From assembly GCF_011090185.1 (NCBI RefSeq), contig NZ_JAAFGS010000001.1, forward strand, positions 744,001 through 808,000: 64,000 nucleotides of DNA, written 5' to 3'. The notes under the pieces are model-generated. The model saw nothing but the letters and a program-made list of their open reading frames with translations, was not told the origin of the DNA and ran no database searches. Shown one piece after another: positions 16,675 to 26,229 of the stretch. Position 1 is the stretch's first letter, and each line of letters starts with the position of its first letter. Source of the DNA: Saccharibacillus alkalitolerans (lineage in GTDB: Bacteria; Bacillota; Bacilli; Paenibacillales; Paenibacillaceae). The translations under genes were made by a program, and so were the position numbers.

Positions 16675-18450
16675 ATGAACGTTCTCAGGCGACTGCAGGA
16701 CTATTACTGGGAGAAGAAGGCGTATATGTTCGCCTCGATTCTTTTCCTGGCAATCGCCACTGCCCTGGGGTTGGTGTACCCCAAACTGCTTCAAGTGCTG
16801 ATCGACGACGTGATTACGCCCCGCAATTTCGAAGGAGTGCCGAAGCTCGCGCTCGCCGTGGTCGGCGTGGTGGCGCTTAAAGCGCTGATGCAGTTCCTGC
16901 ACGGCTTCTTCGGCGCAATGCTTGGTAATCATCTCGCTTACCGTCTGCGCAACGCCTGCTACGAGAAGCTGCAGTTTTTATCGTTCCGCTACTACGATAC
17001 CGCCAAGACGGGCGACTTGATGTCCCGTCTGACCGGAGACCTCGAAGCGATTCGGTTGTTCATCGGGTTCGGCTTCGCCCAGATTCTCAATTTGTTCCTG
17101 ATGGTCGGGTTCGGAGCGGCGATGATGCTTTCGATCAACTGGCAGCTGACGCTGTTCACGCTGATCACGATCCCCGCGCTGGTCTACGTGGCGCTGCGCT
17201 TCGAGTCGCGGATTCATCCGGCGTTCCAGGAAATGCGTCTCGCGCAGAGTTCCCTGACGACGGCCGTGCAGGAGAACGTGACCGGCGTACGGACCGTCAA
17301 AGCGTTTGCGCGCGAACCGTACGAAGTCAGCAAGTTCTCGCTGCGCAACGACCGCTACAAAAACAACCAGCTGCACGCTTCCGGCTTGTGGAGCCGTTAC
17401 TTCCCGGCGATGGAGCTGCTCGCTTCGGCCTGCGCGGTGCTGCTGCTCGGCGTCGGAGGCACGATGGTCGTTCGGGGCAGTCTGACGATCGGCGAACTGG
17501 TCGCCTTTTTCAGTTTGATCTGGTACATTATCGGACCGATGTGGGGCGCGGGCTTCCATATCAACAACTACACCCAGTCGGAAGCGTCCGGCGAGCGGGT
17601 ATTGGAAATTCTGAACCAGCCGATCGACGTGCGCGACAAAGAAGGCGCCGCGGCGCTGGACGAAGAAAAGGTGCGCGGACACGTGACGTTCGAGAAAGTC
17701 GGCTTCGCCTACGGCAATAAGCTGCGGGCCGTGCACGACATTAATATCGATGCGCCTCCCGGCAAAGTCATCGGTCTGCTGGGCGGAACGGGTTCCGGCA
17801 AATCGACGATCATTCAGCTGCTGATGCGGGCTTACGACGTGACGGAAGGCTCGGTCCGGCTCGACGGCACGGATATCCGAGATATTCGGGTCGAAGATCT
17901 GCGCGGTCAGATCGCCACGGTATTTCAGGAGACGTTCCTGTTTTCCTCGACGATCAAAGGCAATATCGCCTACGGCATGAACAACGTTTCGCAGGAGGAG
18001 ATCGTTCGGGCCGCCAAGCTGGCGAAAGCGCACGACTTTATTATGGAAATGAACGAAGGCTACGATACGATCGTGGGCGAGCGCGGCATGGGACTGTCGG
18101 GCGGCCAGAAACAGCGGATCGCCATCGCGCGGGCGCTGCTCAAAAATCCGAAAATTCTGATTCTCGACGACGCGACCAGCGCCGTCGACATGGAGACCGA
18201 GCACGAGATTCAGGCCGGCTTCCAGGAAGTCATGAAGGGACGAACCACGTTCATCATCGCGCACCGGATCTCCTCGCTGCGCCATGCGGACGAAATCCTC
18301 GTGCTCGAAGAAGGACGGATCGTGCAGCGCGGGAAGCATGAGCAGTTGATCGCCCAGCCCGGACCTTACCACGACGTGTACAGCATTCAGTATGCCGACC
18401 ACATCGCCCGGACGGAGAACAGCGGCGGCGAAGGGGAGGCGATTCTGTGA
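16675..18450 (+). CDS. ABC exporter half-transporter (BmrC/YheI-like), degenerate catalytic site
   Basis: A 591-residue half-transporter: six transmembrane helices in the first 310 residues, then a nucleotide-binding domain. It has Walker A GGTGSGKST, Q-loop FQETFLFSS, signature LSGGQKQR and the H-loop IAHR. After Walker B the catalytic Glu is Asp (ILILDDATSAVD), which marks the non-hydrolysing site of heterodimeric exporters such as BmrCD or TM287/288. The partner follows with a GTGA overlap. Such pairs export drugs or lipids; the real substrate is unknown. The ATG start is preceded by GAGGAGG. Confidence 0.92.
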   Translation: MNVLRRLQDYYWEKKAYMFASILFLAIATALGLVYPKLLQVLIDDVITPRNFEGVPKLALAVVGVVALKALMQFLHGFFGAMLGNHLAYRLRNACYEKLQFLSFRYYDTAKTGDLMSRLTGDLEAIRLFIGFGFAQILNLFLMVGFGAAMMLSINWQLTLFTLITIPALVYVALRFESRIHPAFQEMRLAQSSLTTAVQENVTGVRTVKAFAREPYEVSKFSLRNDRYKNNQLHASGLWSRYFPAMELLASACAVLLLGVGGTMVVRGSLTIGELVAFFSLIWYIIGPMWGAGFHINNYTQSEASGERVLEILNQPIDVRDKEGAAALDEEKVRGHVTFEKVGFAYGNKLRAVHDINIDAPPGKVIGLLGGTGSGKSTIIQLLMRAYDVTEGSVRLDGTDIRDIRVEDLRGQIATVFQETFLFSSTIKGNIAYGMNNVSQEEIVRAAKLAKAHDFIMEMNEGYDTIVGERGMGLSGGQKQRIAIARALLKNPKILILDDATSAVDMETEHEIQAGFQEVMKGRTTFIIAHRISSLRHADEILVLEEGRIVQRGKHEQLIAQPGPYHDVYSIQYADHIARTENSGGEGEAIL

Positions 18451-20291
18451 GCACGCATACCGAAAAGTTGAATCCGGAGCTGAACAAGCAGCCGCAGGAG
18501 AATCCGGACCAGCAGCGTTTCGTTTACAAAGACGACGACGAGATCGACAAAGCGTTCAACTGGAAGCAGTTCGTCCGGCTGTTCGGCTACATGAGGCCTT
18601 ACGCCAAGCAGATGCTTCCTCTGATCATTCTGATGACGATTCTGGGTACGGTTACCAAGTTGGCCGTTCCGTATTTGACCGGGGTGCTGGCGATCGACAA
18701 GGCGATCAAGCCGGGCAACCTGACCCTGCTGTACGTCGTGACGGCTTCGATTCTTGGGCTGTATATTGTACAGTGGGCCGCCAACATCTTCCGCATCAAG
18801 TACACCAATATCATCGGACAGCGGGTCATTTACGACATTCGCTCTTCGCTGTTCACGCACATTCAAAAGCTGTCGTTCAACTTTTTCGATAAAAGGCCGG
18901 CGGGTTCCGTACTCGTCCGGGTAACGAACGACGTCAACTCGCTGCAGGATTTGTTCACGAACGGCGCCGTCAACCTGCTGATCGACTGCGTGCAGCTGAC
19001 GGGCATCGTGGTCATCCTGCTGTTGATCAACTGGAAGCTCGGCCTGGCGGTCATGCTGACCGTTCCGGTCATGTTCTTCATCTCGACCAAGCTGCGGCAA
19101 AAAATCCGGATGGCCTGGCAGGACGTACGGATGAAAAATTCGCGCATCAACTCGCACTTGAACGAAGCGATCCAGGGGATCCGCGTAACCCAGGCTTACA
19201 CGCAGGAAAAAGAAAACATGAAGTTTTTCGACGGCATGAACCAGGACAGCCGCAAGTCGTGGAATCGCGCTTCGACGATGAACCAGTCGTTCGGTCCGCT
19301 GATCGAAATTACGGGCGGCGTCGGATCGATGATCCTGTTCTGGTACGGGACTTACCTGATTCAGCAGGGCGAAGTGACCATCGGTCTGCTCGTCACCTTC
19401 GCGAACTACGTCGGCAATTTCTGGGATCCGATCAACCGGTTGGGGCAAATGTATAACCAACTGCTCGTGGCGATGGCTTCCTCGGAACGGATCTTCGAAT
19501 TTCTGGACGAGAAGCCCGCGATCGACGACAAACCCGGCGCCAAGCCGCTGCCGAAAATCAAGGGCGACGTCAAATTGGAGAAAGTGGTATTCGAATACGA
19601 ACCGGGACGCCAGGCGCTCAAAGGAATCGACATCGAAGCCAAAGCGGGGCAGTCGATCGCGCTCGTCGGCCACACGGGCTCCGGCAAGTCGACGATCATC
19701 AACCTGCTCAGCCGCTTCTACGACGTGACGCAGGGCTCCGTGAAGATCGACGGCGTCGATGTTCGCGACGTCAAATTGGAAAGTTTGCGCACGCAGATCG
19801 GCATCGTGCTGCAGGATACGTTCATTTTTTCGGGCACGATCCGCGACAACATCCGATTCGGCCGTCTCGATGCGACGGATGAGGAGATCGAAGAAGTGGC
19901 GCGGGCGGTCAAAGCGCACGACTTCATTGCGTCGCTGCCTGCCGGGTACGACACGGAAGTCGAAGAGCGCGGCAGCGCGCTCTCGATGGGACAGCGTCAG
20001 CTGCTGTCGTTCGCCCGCGCGCTGCTGGCCGATCCGCGCATTCTGATCCTGGACGAAGCGACGGCCAGCATCGATACGGAGACCGAGCTGAAAATCCAGG
20101 AAGCGCTCAAGGTGCTGCTGCAGGGACGGACTTCGTTTATCGTCGCGCATCGTCTCTCGACGATCCGTCATGCCGACAAGATTATCGTGCTCGACCACGG
20201 AGAGATCAAAGAGCAGGGAACGCACGCGGAGCTTGTTCGGCACGGCGGAATTTACAACGGTCTGGTCGAAGCTCAATTCCGTTTTTTGTAA
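18447..20291 (+). CDS. ABC exporter half-transporter (BmrD/YheH-like)
   Basis: A 614-residue partner of the preceding half-transporter: about 45 polar residues, six helices, then an ATPase domain. It has Walker A GHTGSGKST and a canonical Walker B with Glu (ILILDEATASID), but an altered signature, LSMGQRQ instead of LSGGQ. The substitutions are complementary to those in the first subunit, giving one active and one degenerate site in the heterodimer. It starts with GTG overlapping the previous stop, with GGGGAGG upstream, so the subunits are translationally coupled. A terminator follows. Confidence 0.92.
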   Translation: MSTHTEKLNPELNKQPQENPDQQRFVYKDDDEIDKAFNWKQFVRLFGYMRPYAKQMLPLIILMTILGTVTKLAVPYLTGVLAIDKAIKPGNLTLLYVVTASILGLYIVQWAANIFRIKYTNIIGQRVIYDIRSSLFTHIQKLSFNFFDKRPAGSVLVRVTNDVNSLQDLFTNGAVNLLIDCVQLTGIVVILLLINWKLGLAVMLTVPVMFFISTKLRQKIRMAWQDVRMKNSRINSHLNEAIQGIRVTQAYTQEKENMKFFDGMNQDSRKSWNRASTMNQSFGPLIEITGGVGSMILFWYGTYLIQQGEVTIGLLVTFANYVGNFWDPINRLGQMYNQLLVAMASSERIFEFLDEKPAIDDKPGAKPLPKIKGDVKLEKVVFEYEPGRQALKGIDIEAKAGQSIALVGHTGSGKSTIINLLSRFYDVTQGSVKIDGVDVRDVKLESLRTQIGIVLQDTFIFSGTIRDNIRFGRLDATDEEIEEVARAVKAHDFIASLPAGYDTEVEERGSALSMGQRQLLSFARALLADPRILILDEATASIDTETELKIQEALKVLLQGRTSFIVAHRLSTIRHADKIIVLDHGEIKEQGTHAELVRHGGIYNGLVEAQFRFL

Positions 20292-20338
20292 AAGCGTCCT
20301 CTCTCTGAAAGTTGATGAATATATAAGTCATGGCTACC

Positions 20339-20372
20339 GGAAAACCTGCGACTTTTTTCGCAGGTTTTCGTC
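20339..20372 (+). terminator. Terminator of the ABC exporter operon
   Basis: aaaacctgcg pairs with cgcaggtttt (20341-20350 with 20359-20368), followed by T-rich sequence. Confidence 0.8.
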
Positions 20373-20471
20373 ATTTTTTCATAAAAATTTGAGCGATCAG
20401 GGTTGCAATTCGGCGGGCGAGCACACAAAATAGAAAAGGACAAACCAAAAAGGCGTAGGAGTTGGTTAACG

Positions 20472-21662
20472 ATGTGGGGGGCTCCATTATCCGCGGACGC
20501 GAAGAAGATCATGCTTCTCGGCAGCGGTGAACTGGGCAAAGAAGTCGTAATCGAAGCGCAGCGCCTCGGCGTCGAGTGCATTGCGGTCGATCGTTACGAA
20601 GGCGCTCCGGCCATGCAGGTGGCCCATCGCAGCCATGTCGTCGACATGCTGGATGCGGATGCGCTGCGCGAACTGATTCTGCGCGAGCGGCCGGACCTGA
20701 TCGTGCCGGAGATCGAAGCGATCGCGACGCCTGTGCTGGAGAAGCTGGAGAACGAAGGATTCCGCGTGATTCCGACGGCGACGGCGGCAAGGCTGACGAT
20801 GGACCGCGAGGGAATTCGGAATTTGGCGGCTTCGACTCTGGGACTGCCGACGGCGGCCTACCGTTTCGCGAATACGCTGGACGAATTGAAGGCGGCGGTG
20901 GCCGAACTTGGCGCGCCGTGCGTGATCAAGCCGCTGATGAGCTCTTCGGGCAAGGGACAGAGCGTGCTGCGCACGCCGGAAGACGCGCAGCGGTGCTGGG
21001 AGTACGCGCTGGAAGGCGCTCGCGCGAAGAACAGCACCCGCGTCATCGTGGAAGCGTTCGTGCCGTTCGAGAGCGAAATTACGCTGCTCACGGTCAGAAG
21101 CGTGTCGGGGACGCTATTTTGTCCGCCGATCGGGCATATTCAGAAGGACGGCGATTACGTGGAATCGTGGCAGCCGCATCCGATGGACGAAAAGAAGCTG
21201 GAGGAAGCGAAAAGGATCGCCAAAGCGATTACCGACGAACTGGGCGGCTACGGCCTGTTCGGCGTCGAGCTGTTCCTGACGAAGGACGGCGTCGTGTTCA
21301 GCGAAGTCTCGCCGCGTCCCCACGACACCGGCATGGTGACGATGGCGACGCAGGATCTGTCGGAATTCGCGCTGCATGTCAGGGCGATTCTCGGACTTCC
21401 GCTTACGGAAGTTCTGCTGCTGACTCCGGGCGCTTCGGCCACGCTCAAAGCGAGCCGAAGCAGCGATCGTTTTGCGGTTGGAGGTTTGACGGAAGCCTTA
21501 AGCGTCCCGCGTACCCAGGTACGGGTATTCGGCAAGCCGGACTCGAAGCCGGGACGCAGAATGGCCGTCGCGCTGAGCGCGGCGGAAGATGTGGAAACTG
21601 CGCGCAGCCGCGCCCGCGAGGCGGCAGGTCTGCTAAAAGAGGAGTATTCGGATGACAACTAA
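20472..21662 (+). CDS. purT: Formate-dependent phosphoribosylglycinamide formyltransferase (PurT)
   Basis: A 396-residue ATP-grasp enzyme that makes formyl-GAR from GAR, formate and ATP, the folate-independent third step of purine synthesis. The N-terminal [11 protein letters not shown] nucleotide-binding motif, the ATP-grasp region ([14 protein letters not shown]) and the C-terminal [15 protein letters not shown] motif are all typical, and the length matches E. coli PurT (392). The ATG at 20472 has AGGAG upstream. No other purine genes are nearby. The acetyltransferase start overlaps its end by 11 bases. Confidence 0.95.
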   Translation: MWGAPLSADAKKIMLLGSGELGKEVVIEAQRLGVECIAVDRYEGAPAMQVAHRSHVVDMLDADALRELILRERPDLIVPEIEAIATPVLEKLENEGFRVIPTATAARLTMDREGIRNLAASTLGLPTAAYRFANTLDELKAAVAELGAPCVIKPLMSSSGKGQSVLRTPEDAQRCWEYALEGARAKNSTRVIVEAFVPFESEITLLTVRSVSGTLFCPPIGHIQKDGDYVESWQPHPMDEKKLEEAKRIAKAITDELGGYGLFGVELFLTKDGVVFSEVSPRPHDTGMVTMATQDLSEFALHVRAILGLPLTEVLLLTPGASATLKASRSSDRFAVGGLTEALSVPRTQVRVFGKPDSKPGRRMAVALSAAEDVETARSRAREAAGLLKEEYSDDN

Positions 21663-22107
21663 TGTACTGGAAAAGACAGCCGATTTTCGCACGGCAACGT
21701 GCGAGGATGCCGCGGTTCTGACGGAACTGATGCGTCAATTGTCGTATCCCACGACACCCAGCGTGATGAGAGAACAGCTGGAGACTCGCGAAAACAATCC
21801 GAATTATCGTACTTATTTGGCAGAACGCGGCGGAAAAGCGATCGGCATGATCTCGCTTCGGCTGATTCCTGCACGGGGAACGGAAGCGCAGATGACCCAA
21901 ATCGCGGGGCTTATCGTCAATGAAGACTGCCGCTGCTGCGGAGTCGGGCGCCAGCTTGTCGAACAGGCGGAAGCCTGGGCTGCCGAATCCGGGAGCAAAT
22001 TTCTTTTCTTGACCGGCATTAATCGCGAAGACCGCCTCGGCGCGCACGACTTTTACCGGCGTTCGGGCTTCGAGAAGTTCGGCTGCAAGTTCATCAAATC
22101 GCTGTAA
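21652..22107 (+). CDS. GNAT-family N-acetyltransferase
   Basis: A 151-residue single GNAT domain. Motif A is recognisable as [20 protein letters not shown], with the acetyl-CoA binding C-G-V-G-R loop, followed by motif [19 protein letters not shown]. The substrate is unknown. It starts within the last codons of purT (ATG at 21652, preceded by AGAGGAG), so translation is coupled to purT; whether it works in purine metabolism is not shown. Confidence 0.85.
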   Translation: MTTNVLEKTADFRTATCEDAAVLTELMRQLSYPTTPSVMREQLETRENNPNYRTYLAERGGKAIGMISLRLIPARGTEAQMTQIAGLIVNEDCRCCGVGRQLVEQAEAWAAESGSKFLFLTGINREDRLGAHDFYRRSGFEKFGCKFIKSL

Positions 22108-22178
22108 ACGGCGCGCCGACTGCCTCCGTGAATTGCGGACGGCAGCGGCCGGACCAGATAAAATAGAAGCCATTCCCT

Positions 22179-22210
22179 CGGTTCCGTCTCCTGCGAGCGG
22201 AGCCTTTTTG
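22179..22210 (+). terminator. Possible weak terminator after the purT operon
   Basis: ggttccg pairs with cggagcc (one G-U pair) ahead of a T5 run. The stem is short, so this is uncertain. Confidence 0.4.
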
Positions 22211-22269
22211 TTTTCGGCCCCGCCCGGGGAGAAGCGGGCCGGCGAATAGGCCTATTCGGAACAAAGGGT

Positions 22270-22297
22270 TTGCATAAGCTGCGTAATGTGATAAAAT
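22270..22297 (+). promoter_or_regulatory. Promoter of the CAP-domain gene
   Basis: TTGCAT and TAAAAT with a 16-base spacer, about 70 bases before the start codon. Confidence 0.5.
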
Positions 22298-22363
22298 GGA
22301 TCTTCGTGTCCAATTATAGAAAATTAAACCATGCTTTTGCGTGAAAGAGGAGGAGCATAACGA

Positions 22364-22915
22364 GTGAAAATCATGTTCGGGAAAAAGCGTCGGGGGTCCG
22401 AAAAAACAAACCGTTTGACGAAGCGGGCGGCTGCCTTTGCGGTGGCGGCTTCGCTGGCGGTCGGAGGTCTGTATATCGCCGCTCCGGCGGAATCCGCGAA
22501 TGCCCAAACGGCTTATCAGACCGCCTATTCGAAAACGACGACCGATGCGGCGCAGTTTAAGGCCAAGGTCGTTTACCTCGTGAACCTGGAGCGGCGCAAA
22601 GCAGGGCTCCGGCCGCTTGCGGTCGACGCCAAGGCATCCCGGGCTTCGAGCTTGAAAGCCATGGACATGTCGAAAAAAAATTACTTCGACCATACTTCCC
22701 CCACATACGGGTCGCCGTTCAATCTGCTGAAACTGCAAAAGATTTCCTACCGGACGGCAGGGGAGAACATCGCGATGGGGCAGCGTTCGCCGGAAAGCGT
22801 GATGCAGAGCTGGATGAAGAGCGAAGGGCATCGCCGCAACATTTTGAATCCGAATTTCAAGTCGATCGGGGTCAGCTATCACAACGGGTACTGGGTGCAG
22901 ATGTTTATCGGCTGA
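22364..22915 (+). CDS. Secreted CAP-domain (SCP/YkwD-like) protein
   Basis: A 183-residue protein. A basic N terminus and hydrophobic stretch (about 23-40) end in a probable signal-peptidase site near ANAQT. A CAP domain follows at about 65-183, with the conserved elements LVNLERRKAGLRPL, FDHTSPTYGSP, YRTAGENIAMG and the HRRNILNP motif. B. subtilis relatives (YkwD, CotZ-like CAP proteins) are secreted or spore-associated with unknown biochemistry. The start is GTG at 22364 behind GAGGAGG; an ATG three codons on is too far from that site. Confidence 0.88.
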   Translation: MKIMFGKKRRGSEKTNRLTKRAAAFAVAASLAVGGLYIAAPAESANAQTAYQTAYSKTTTDAAQFKAKVVYLVNLERRKAGLRPLAVDAKASRASSLKAMDMSKKNYFDHTSPTYGSPFNLLKLQKISYRTAGENIAMGQRSPESVMQSWMKSEGHRRNILNPNFKSIGVSYHNGYWVQMFIG

Positions 22916-22964
22916 GTTCGTAAGAGGCCGAGCCGACCTTCCGAAGTTCAAGGCCGAACAACAA

Positions 22965-22998
22965 AAGAAACCCAACCTCCCGGGAGGTTGGGTTTCTT
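22965..22998. terminator. 34-bp perfect palindrome: bidirectional terminator
   Basis: aagaaacccaacctccc and its exact complement face each other with no spacer. The hairpin serves the CAP gene on the plus strand and the tRNA-Lys gene on the minus strand. Confidence 0.85.
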
Positions 22999-23012
22999 CA
23001 TATATAAAAGAA

Positions 23013-23085
23013 TGGGACATGTAGGAATCGAACCTACAACCTGTCGATTAAGAGTCGAATGCTCTGCCAATTGAGCTAATGTCCC
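23013..23085 (-). tRNA. tRNA-Lys (anticodon CTT)
   Basis: On the minus strand the acceptor arms GGGACAT/ATGTCCC pair fully and the D arm GCTC..GAGC closes. The T arm GTAGG-TTCGATT-CCTAC is perfect, and the anticodon loop CTCTTAA presents CTT (23050-23052), reading AAG lysine codons. The anticodon stem has a mismatch at its outermost pair. CCA is not encoded. It is a single tRNA gene between terminators. Confidence 0.93.
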
Positions 23086-23143
23086 ATATTCCGTCTAGCG
23101 GCCGCTCGGCTTCACAGAAGATGTTGTTCCGGCGACAAGAAAT

Positions 23144-23173
23144 ATCTTATCATAGAAAGCGAAGAGTTGGCAA
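23144..23173 (-). promoter_or_regulatory. Promoter of the tRNA-Lys gene
   Basis: On the minus strand TTGCCA and TAAGAT are separated by 18 bases, about 60 bases before the mature 5' end of the tRNA. Confidence 0.5.
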
Positions 23174-23297
23174 GCTTTTTTTTGAAAAAAGATTAAAAAA
23201 CGTTTTGGCGCGTTTGCAAATCGCTTCACAAACACTTATGTTAAATTAGAGAAGACTTGTGCGGAAGGGGCGTCCCTGCCGGCTAAGGAGGAGAAGC

Positions 23298-24113
23298 ATG
23301 AATTCGTGGAAATGGATATGGCGGACGACCGCCGCGCTGTCGGCGGCGGCTACGCTGCTTCTGGCCGTCGGCTTCGGTTACGGAGCGAAAGAGCTGATGT
23401 TTCCGCAGCCTAACGGCGTGAATACGGACGCTTCGGCAGATGCGCCGCTGACCCGGCGGTCGCCTTCGGTCGAAGAAGACGGTTACCGGATCGTCGCGAT
23501 CGGCGATTCGCTCGCCAAGGGAACCGGCGATACGACCGGGCAGGGCTTTGCCCGAAGAACGGCGGCTCTGCTCGACAACGGAACCGAACGCGAAGTGCGC
23601 TTCCTGAACAATCTGGGAATCAACGGGATGACGACGCGGCAGCTGCTCGGCGAGCTGGATGAGCCCGGCTTACGCTACGTACTGAAAGAAGCGAACCTTA
23701 TTCTGCTTTCGATCGGAGCGAACGATCTGTTTCAGGGAGGAGCGGCGCTCCAGATCGGCGCGGCCGCTCCCGATACCGCCGCCCTGGATCGGGTACTGCC
23801 CGAAGCGGCGAAGCGTCTTGGAGAAGTGCTGGACGAACTGCGTTCCATTAATCCTTCCGCCCGTATCGTATACGTCGGGCTGTATAACCCGTTCGGCGAC
23901 ATCGACACGCTGCGGGAACAAGGCGACCGGGGCATCACCGAGTGGAACGCGCAGGCCTCCGCCCGAATTTCGGAAGGCGATAACATGACGCTTGTCCCGA
24001 CGTTCGACCTGTTCCAGCGCAATCCCGCGGCCTATTTGTCATTCGATCATTTTCATCCGAACTCGGCGGGGTACGAGCGCATTGCGGAGCGTATCGTGCA
24101 GGGATTGGAATAA
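23298..24113 (+). CDS. Secreted/membrane-anchored SGNH (GDSL) hydrolase
   Basis: A 271-residue protein with an N-terminal membrane anchor or signal sequence (about 8-28). An SGNH hydrolase domain follows: block I IGDSLAKGTGD (nucleophile Ser), block III SIGANDL and block V DHFHPN (catalytic Asp and His). B. subtilis YpmR is similar. It is probably an extracytoplasmic esterase or lipase; the substrate is unknown. The ATG at 23298 is preceded by AAGGAGG. It lies 64 bases before an ABC-2 transporter pair and may share its transcript. Confidence 0.88.
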   Translation: MNSWKWIWRTTAALSAAATLLLAVGFGYGAKELMFPQPNGVNTDASADAPLTRRSPSVEEDGYRIVAIGDSLAKGTGDTTGQGFARRTAALLDNGTEREVRFLNNLGINGMTTRQLLGELDEPGLRYVLKEANLILLSIGANDLFQGGAALQIGAAAPDTAALDRVLPEAAKRLGEVLDELRSINPSARIVYVGLYNPFGDIDTLREQGDRGITEWNAQASARISEGDNMTLVPTFDLFQRNPAAYLSFDHFHPNSAGYERIAERIVQGLE

Positions 24114-24177
24114 GCGACCAAGCAGGCGTAACGATAAACGAAAGAAAGCCGATATTTAAAGAAGGGACGAGTGCGAT

Positions 24178-25149
24178 ATGCAACAGTCAGGCGGCGGTTC
24201 CGTACTGAGCGTCCGCGATTTGAACAAACGCATCGGGCGCAAGACGATCATTCATAGCATCAGCTTCGACGTGCGCGAAGGCGAAATTTTCGGCTTTCTC
24301 GGTCCGAACGGCGCAGGCAAGACGACGACGATCCGGATGCTGGTCGGACTGATCAAGCCGACTTCCGGAAGCGTGGAAATTTGCGGATTCGACGTGCAAA
24401 AGCAGCCGGAGGAAGCGCTGAAGTACGTGGGGTCCATCGTCGAAAACCCCGAGATGTACCCGTTTCTGACGGGCTGGGAGAACTTGACGCATTTCGCCCG
24501 TATGCAGGAAGGCATCGACGAAGAACGCATCCGCGAAGTGACGGAACTCGTTCATCTGGGCGGAAGAATCCATGAAAAAGTGCGTACGTATTCGCTCGGC
24601 ATGCGCCAGCGGCTCGGTATCGCGCAGGCGCTGCTCGCCCGCCCGAAGCTGCTGATTCTGGACGAACCGACGAACGGCCTCGACCCGAAGGGGATCAAGG
24701 AAATGCGCGCGTTTATCCGCGAACTGGCCGCCGGCGGGTTGGCGGTATTCGTGTCCAGCCATCTGCTCAGCGAAATTCAGCTGCTGTGCGATCGGGTCGC
24801 CATCATCGGCGGAGGACGGGAGCTGGCCGTAGGTTCCGTCGACGAACTGATGGGAGCGGGGCTCGGCATGGTTATCTGGGACGTGGAGCCGAAGGAAAAG
24901 GCGGCCGCGCTGCTTCAGGAATACGCGGACATCGCCGTAATCGACTCTTCGGGCGCGGCGCTCCTCGAAGATGCGGCGGCTGCCCTGCTCAACGATCGCA
25001 GCGTCGTAACGGAAACCCCGGAAGACCGCGTGGCCGAAGTGTTGGACCGGATGGTGCGCGAAGGAATTGCCGTAAGGGGCGTGCACCGCGTCGCGCCGAC
25101 GCTGGAGCGGCTCTTCCTGCAAATGACGGAGGGGGAGGGCATCGAGTGA
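24178..25149 (+). CDS. ABC transporter ATP-binding protein (ABC-2 exporter)
   Basis: A 323-residue ATPase: Walker A GPNGAGKTTT, signature YSLGMRQRLG (as in bacitracin/lantibiotic-type BcrA proteins), Walker B LLILDEPTNGLD and the H-loop SSHLLSE. A C-terminal domain of about 100 residues follows, as in BcrA/CcmA-like subunits. It powers the permease encoded next, which begins with a GTGA overlap of this stop. The BcrA-like signature suggests export of, or protection from, a peptide or lipid, but the substrate is not known. The ATG has AAGGGACG upstream. Confidence 0.92.
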   Translation: MQQSGGGSVLSVRDLNKRIGRKTIIHSISFDVREGEIFGFLGPNGAGKTTTIRMLVGLIKPTSGSVEICGFDVQKQPEEALKYVGSIVENPEMYPFLTGWENLTHFARMQEGIDEERIREVTELVHLGGRIHEKVRTYSLGMRQRLGIAQALLARPKLLILDEPTNGLDPKGIKEMRAFIRELAAGGLAVFVSSHLLSEIQLLCDRVAIIGGGRELAVGSVDELMGAGLGMVIWDVEPKEKAAALLQEYADIAVIDSSGAALLEDAAAALLNDRSVVTETPEDRVAEVLDRMVREGIAVRGVHRVAPTLERLFLQMTEGEGIE

Positions 25150-26135
25150 AACGTTTTTGGTCCATGGTGCAGAACGAAGTCGTCAAGATCGTAAAAAAGA
25201 AACGCTTTTACATTGTGCTGCTCATTCTCGCCGTTATGGTTCCGGTCTTCAGCTACGCGCAGATGAAGCAGGCGCTCGAGCGCCGGGACAGCTACGGAAG
25301 CGACTGGAGGCTCGAAGTGCAGCAGGCGATTATCGACAACCAGAATTCGCTGAGCAGCGACCGGGTGCCGCAGGAATGGAAAGTCTACCGGCAGATTTAC
25401 ATCCAGCAGATGCAGTATTACCTCGATAACGATGTGAATCCGAACGAACCGGGCGGCGTGACCTTTACGCGGGAGTTTATCAATAACTCGGCTACGCTGT
25501 TTATTCCGCTTATGATCCTGACCATCGCCTCCGATCTCGTGTCTTCCGAGAGAACCGCAGGCACCATTAAAATGCTTCTGGCGCGTCCCGTGCGAAGATG
25601 GAAAGTGCTTTTAAGCAAATTGACGGCTCTGCTGATGTTCGTCTCGCTGATCGTCGCCAGCGCCTATCTGATCTGTTATCTCGTATCGGGTCTCTTTTTC
25701 GGCTACGCCGGCTGGAAAATTCCGATATTTACCGGTTTCGTCTTGAACGGTTCCGACGTCGATCTGACTTACGTGCAGGCGACGCCGCAGTGGAAATACC
25801 TGCTGATGCAGGCGGGGCTCGTCTGGTTCGTGGGCGTCGTCGTCGGTCTGTTGGCCTTCATGGTGTCCGTGCTCGTGCGCAGCACGGCGGCCAGCATCGT
25901 CGTCATGATGGCCGCGCTGATCTCGGGTTCGATTCTGGCCAACATGGCTTCGGCCTGGACAAGCGCCAAATATTTGTTTATGGTCAATCTCGGGCTGACG
26001 GAATATTTGGCGGGGAATCCGGCGCCGATCGAAGGCATGACGCTGGGCTTTTCTCTCGCCGTATTGGCCGCTTGGGCGGCAGTATCCGTGTTTATTTCGT
26101 TTGCCGTCTTTACGAAAAGGGACGTTTTGACTTAG
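25146..26135 (+). CDS. ABC-2 type transporter permease
   Basis: A 329-residue membrane protein with six predicted helices: one at 21-37, an extracytoplasmic segment rich in Gln and Tyr (about 40-115), then five helices. The SSERTAGTIKMLLARPV segment is typical of ABC-2 permeases. The GTG start overlaps the ATPase stop, and the ribosome site is GGAGGGGGAGG. Together with the ATPase it forms a two-component exporter. Confidence 0.9.
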   Translation: MKRFWSMVQNEVVKIVKKKRFYIVLLILAVMVPVFSYAQMKQALERRDSYGSDWRLEVQQAIIDNQNSLSSDRVPQEWKVYRQIYIQQMQYYLDNDVNPNEPGGVTFTREFINNSATLFIPLMILTIASDLVSSERTAGTIKMLLARPVRRWKVLLSKLTALLMFVSLIVASAYLICYLVSGLFFGYAGWKIPIFTGFVLNGSDVDLTYVQATPQWKYLLMQAGLVWFVGVVVGLLAFMVSVLVRSTAASIVVMMAALISGSILANMASAWTSAKYLFMVNLGLTEYLAGNPAPIEGMTLGFSLAVLAAWAAVSVFISFAVFTKRDVLT

Positions 26136-26229
26136 AATAAAAAGAGCAAAAATGAAAACACTTGTTTGCATTTCGGCGCTTTGACGATCCGGAGGCAAAA
26201 AGCGAGCAAGAGAGAAAGAGGGAGAAATC

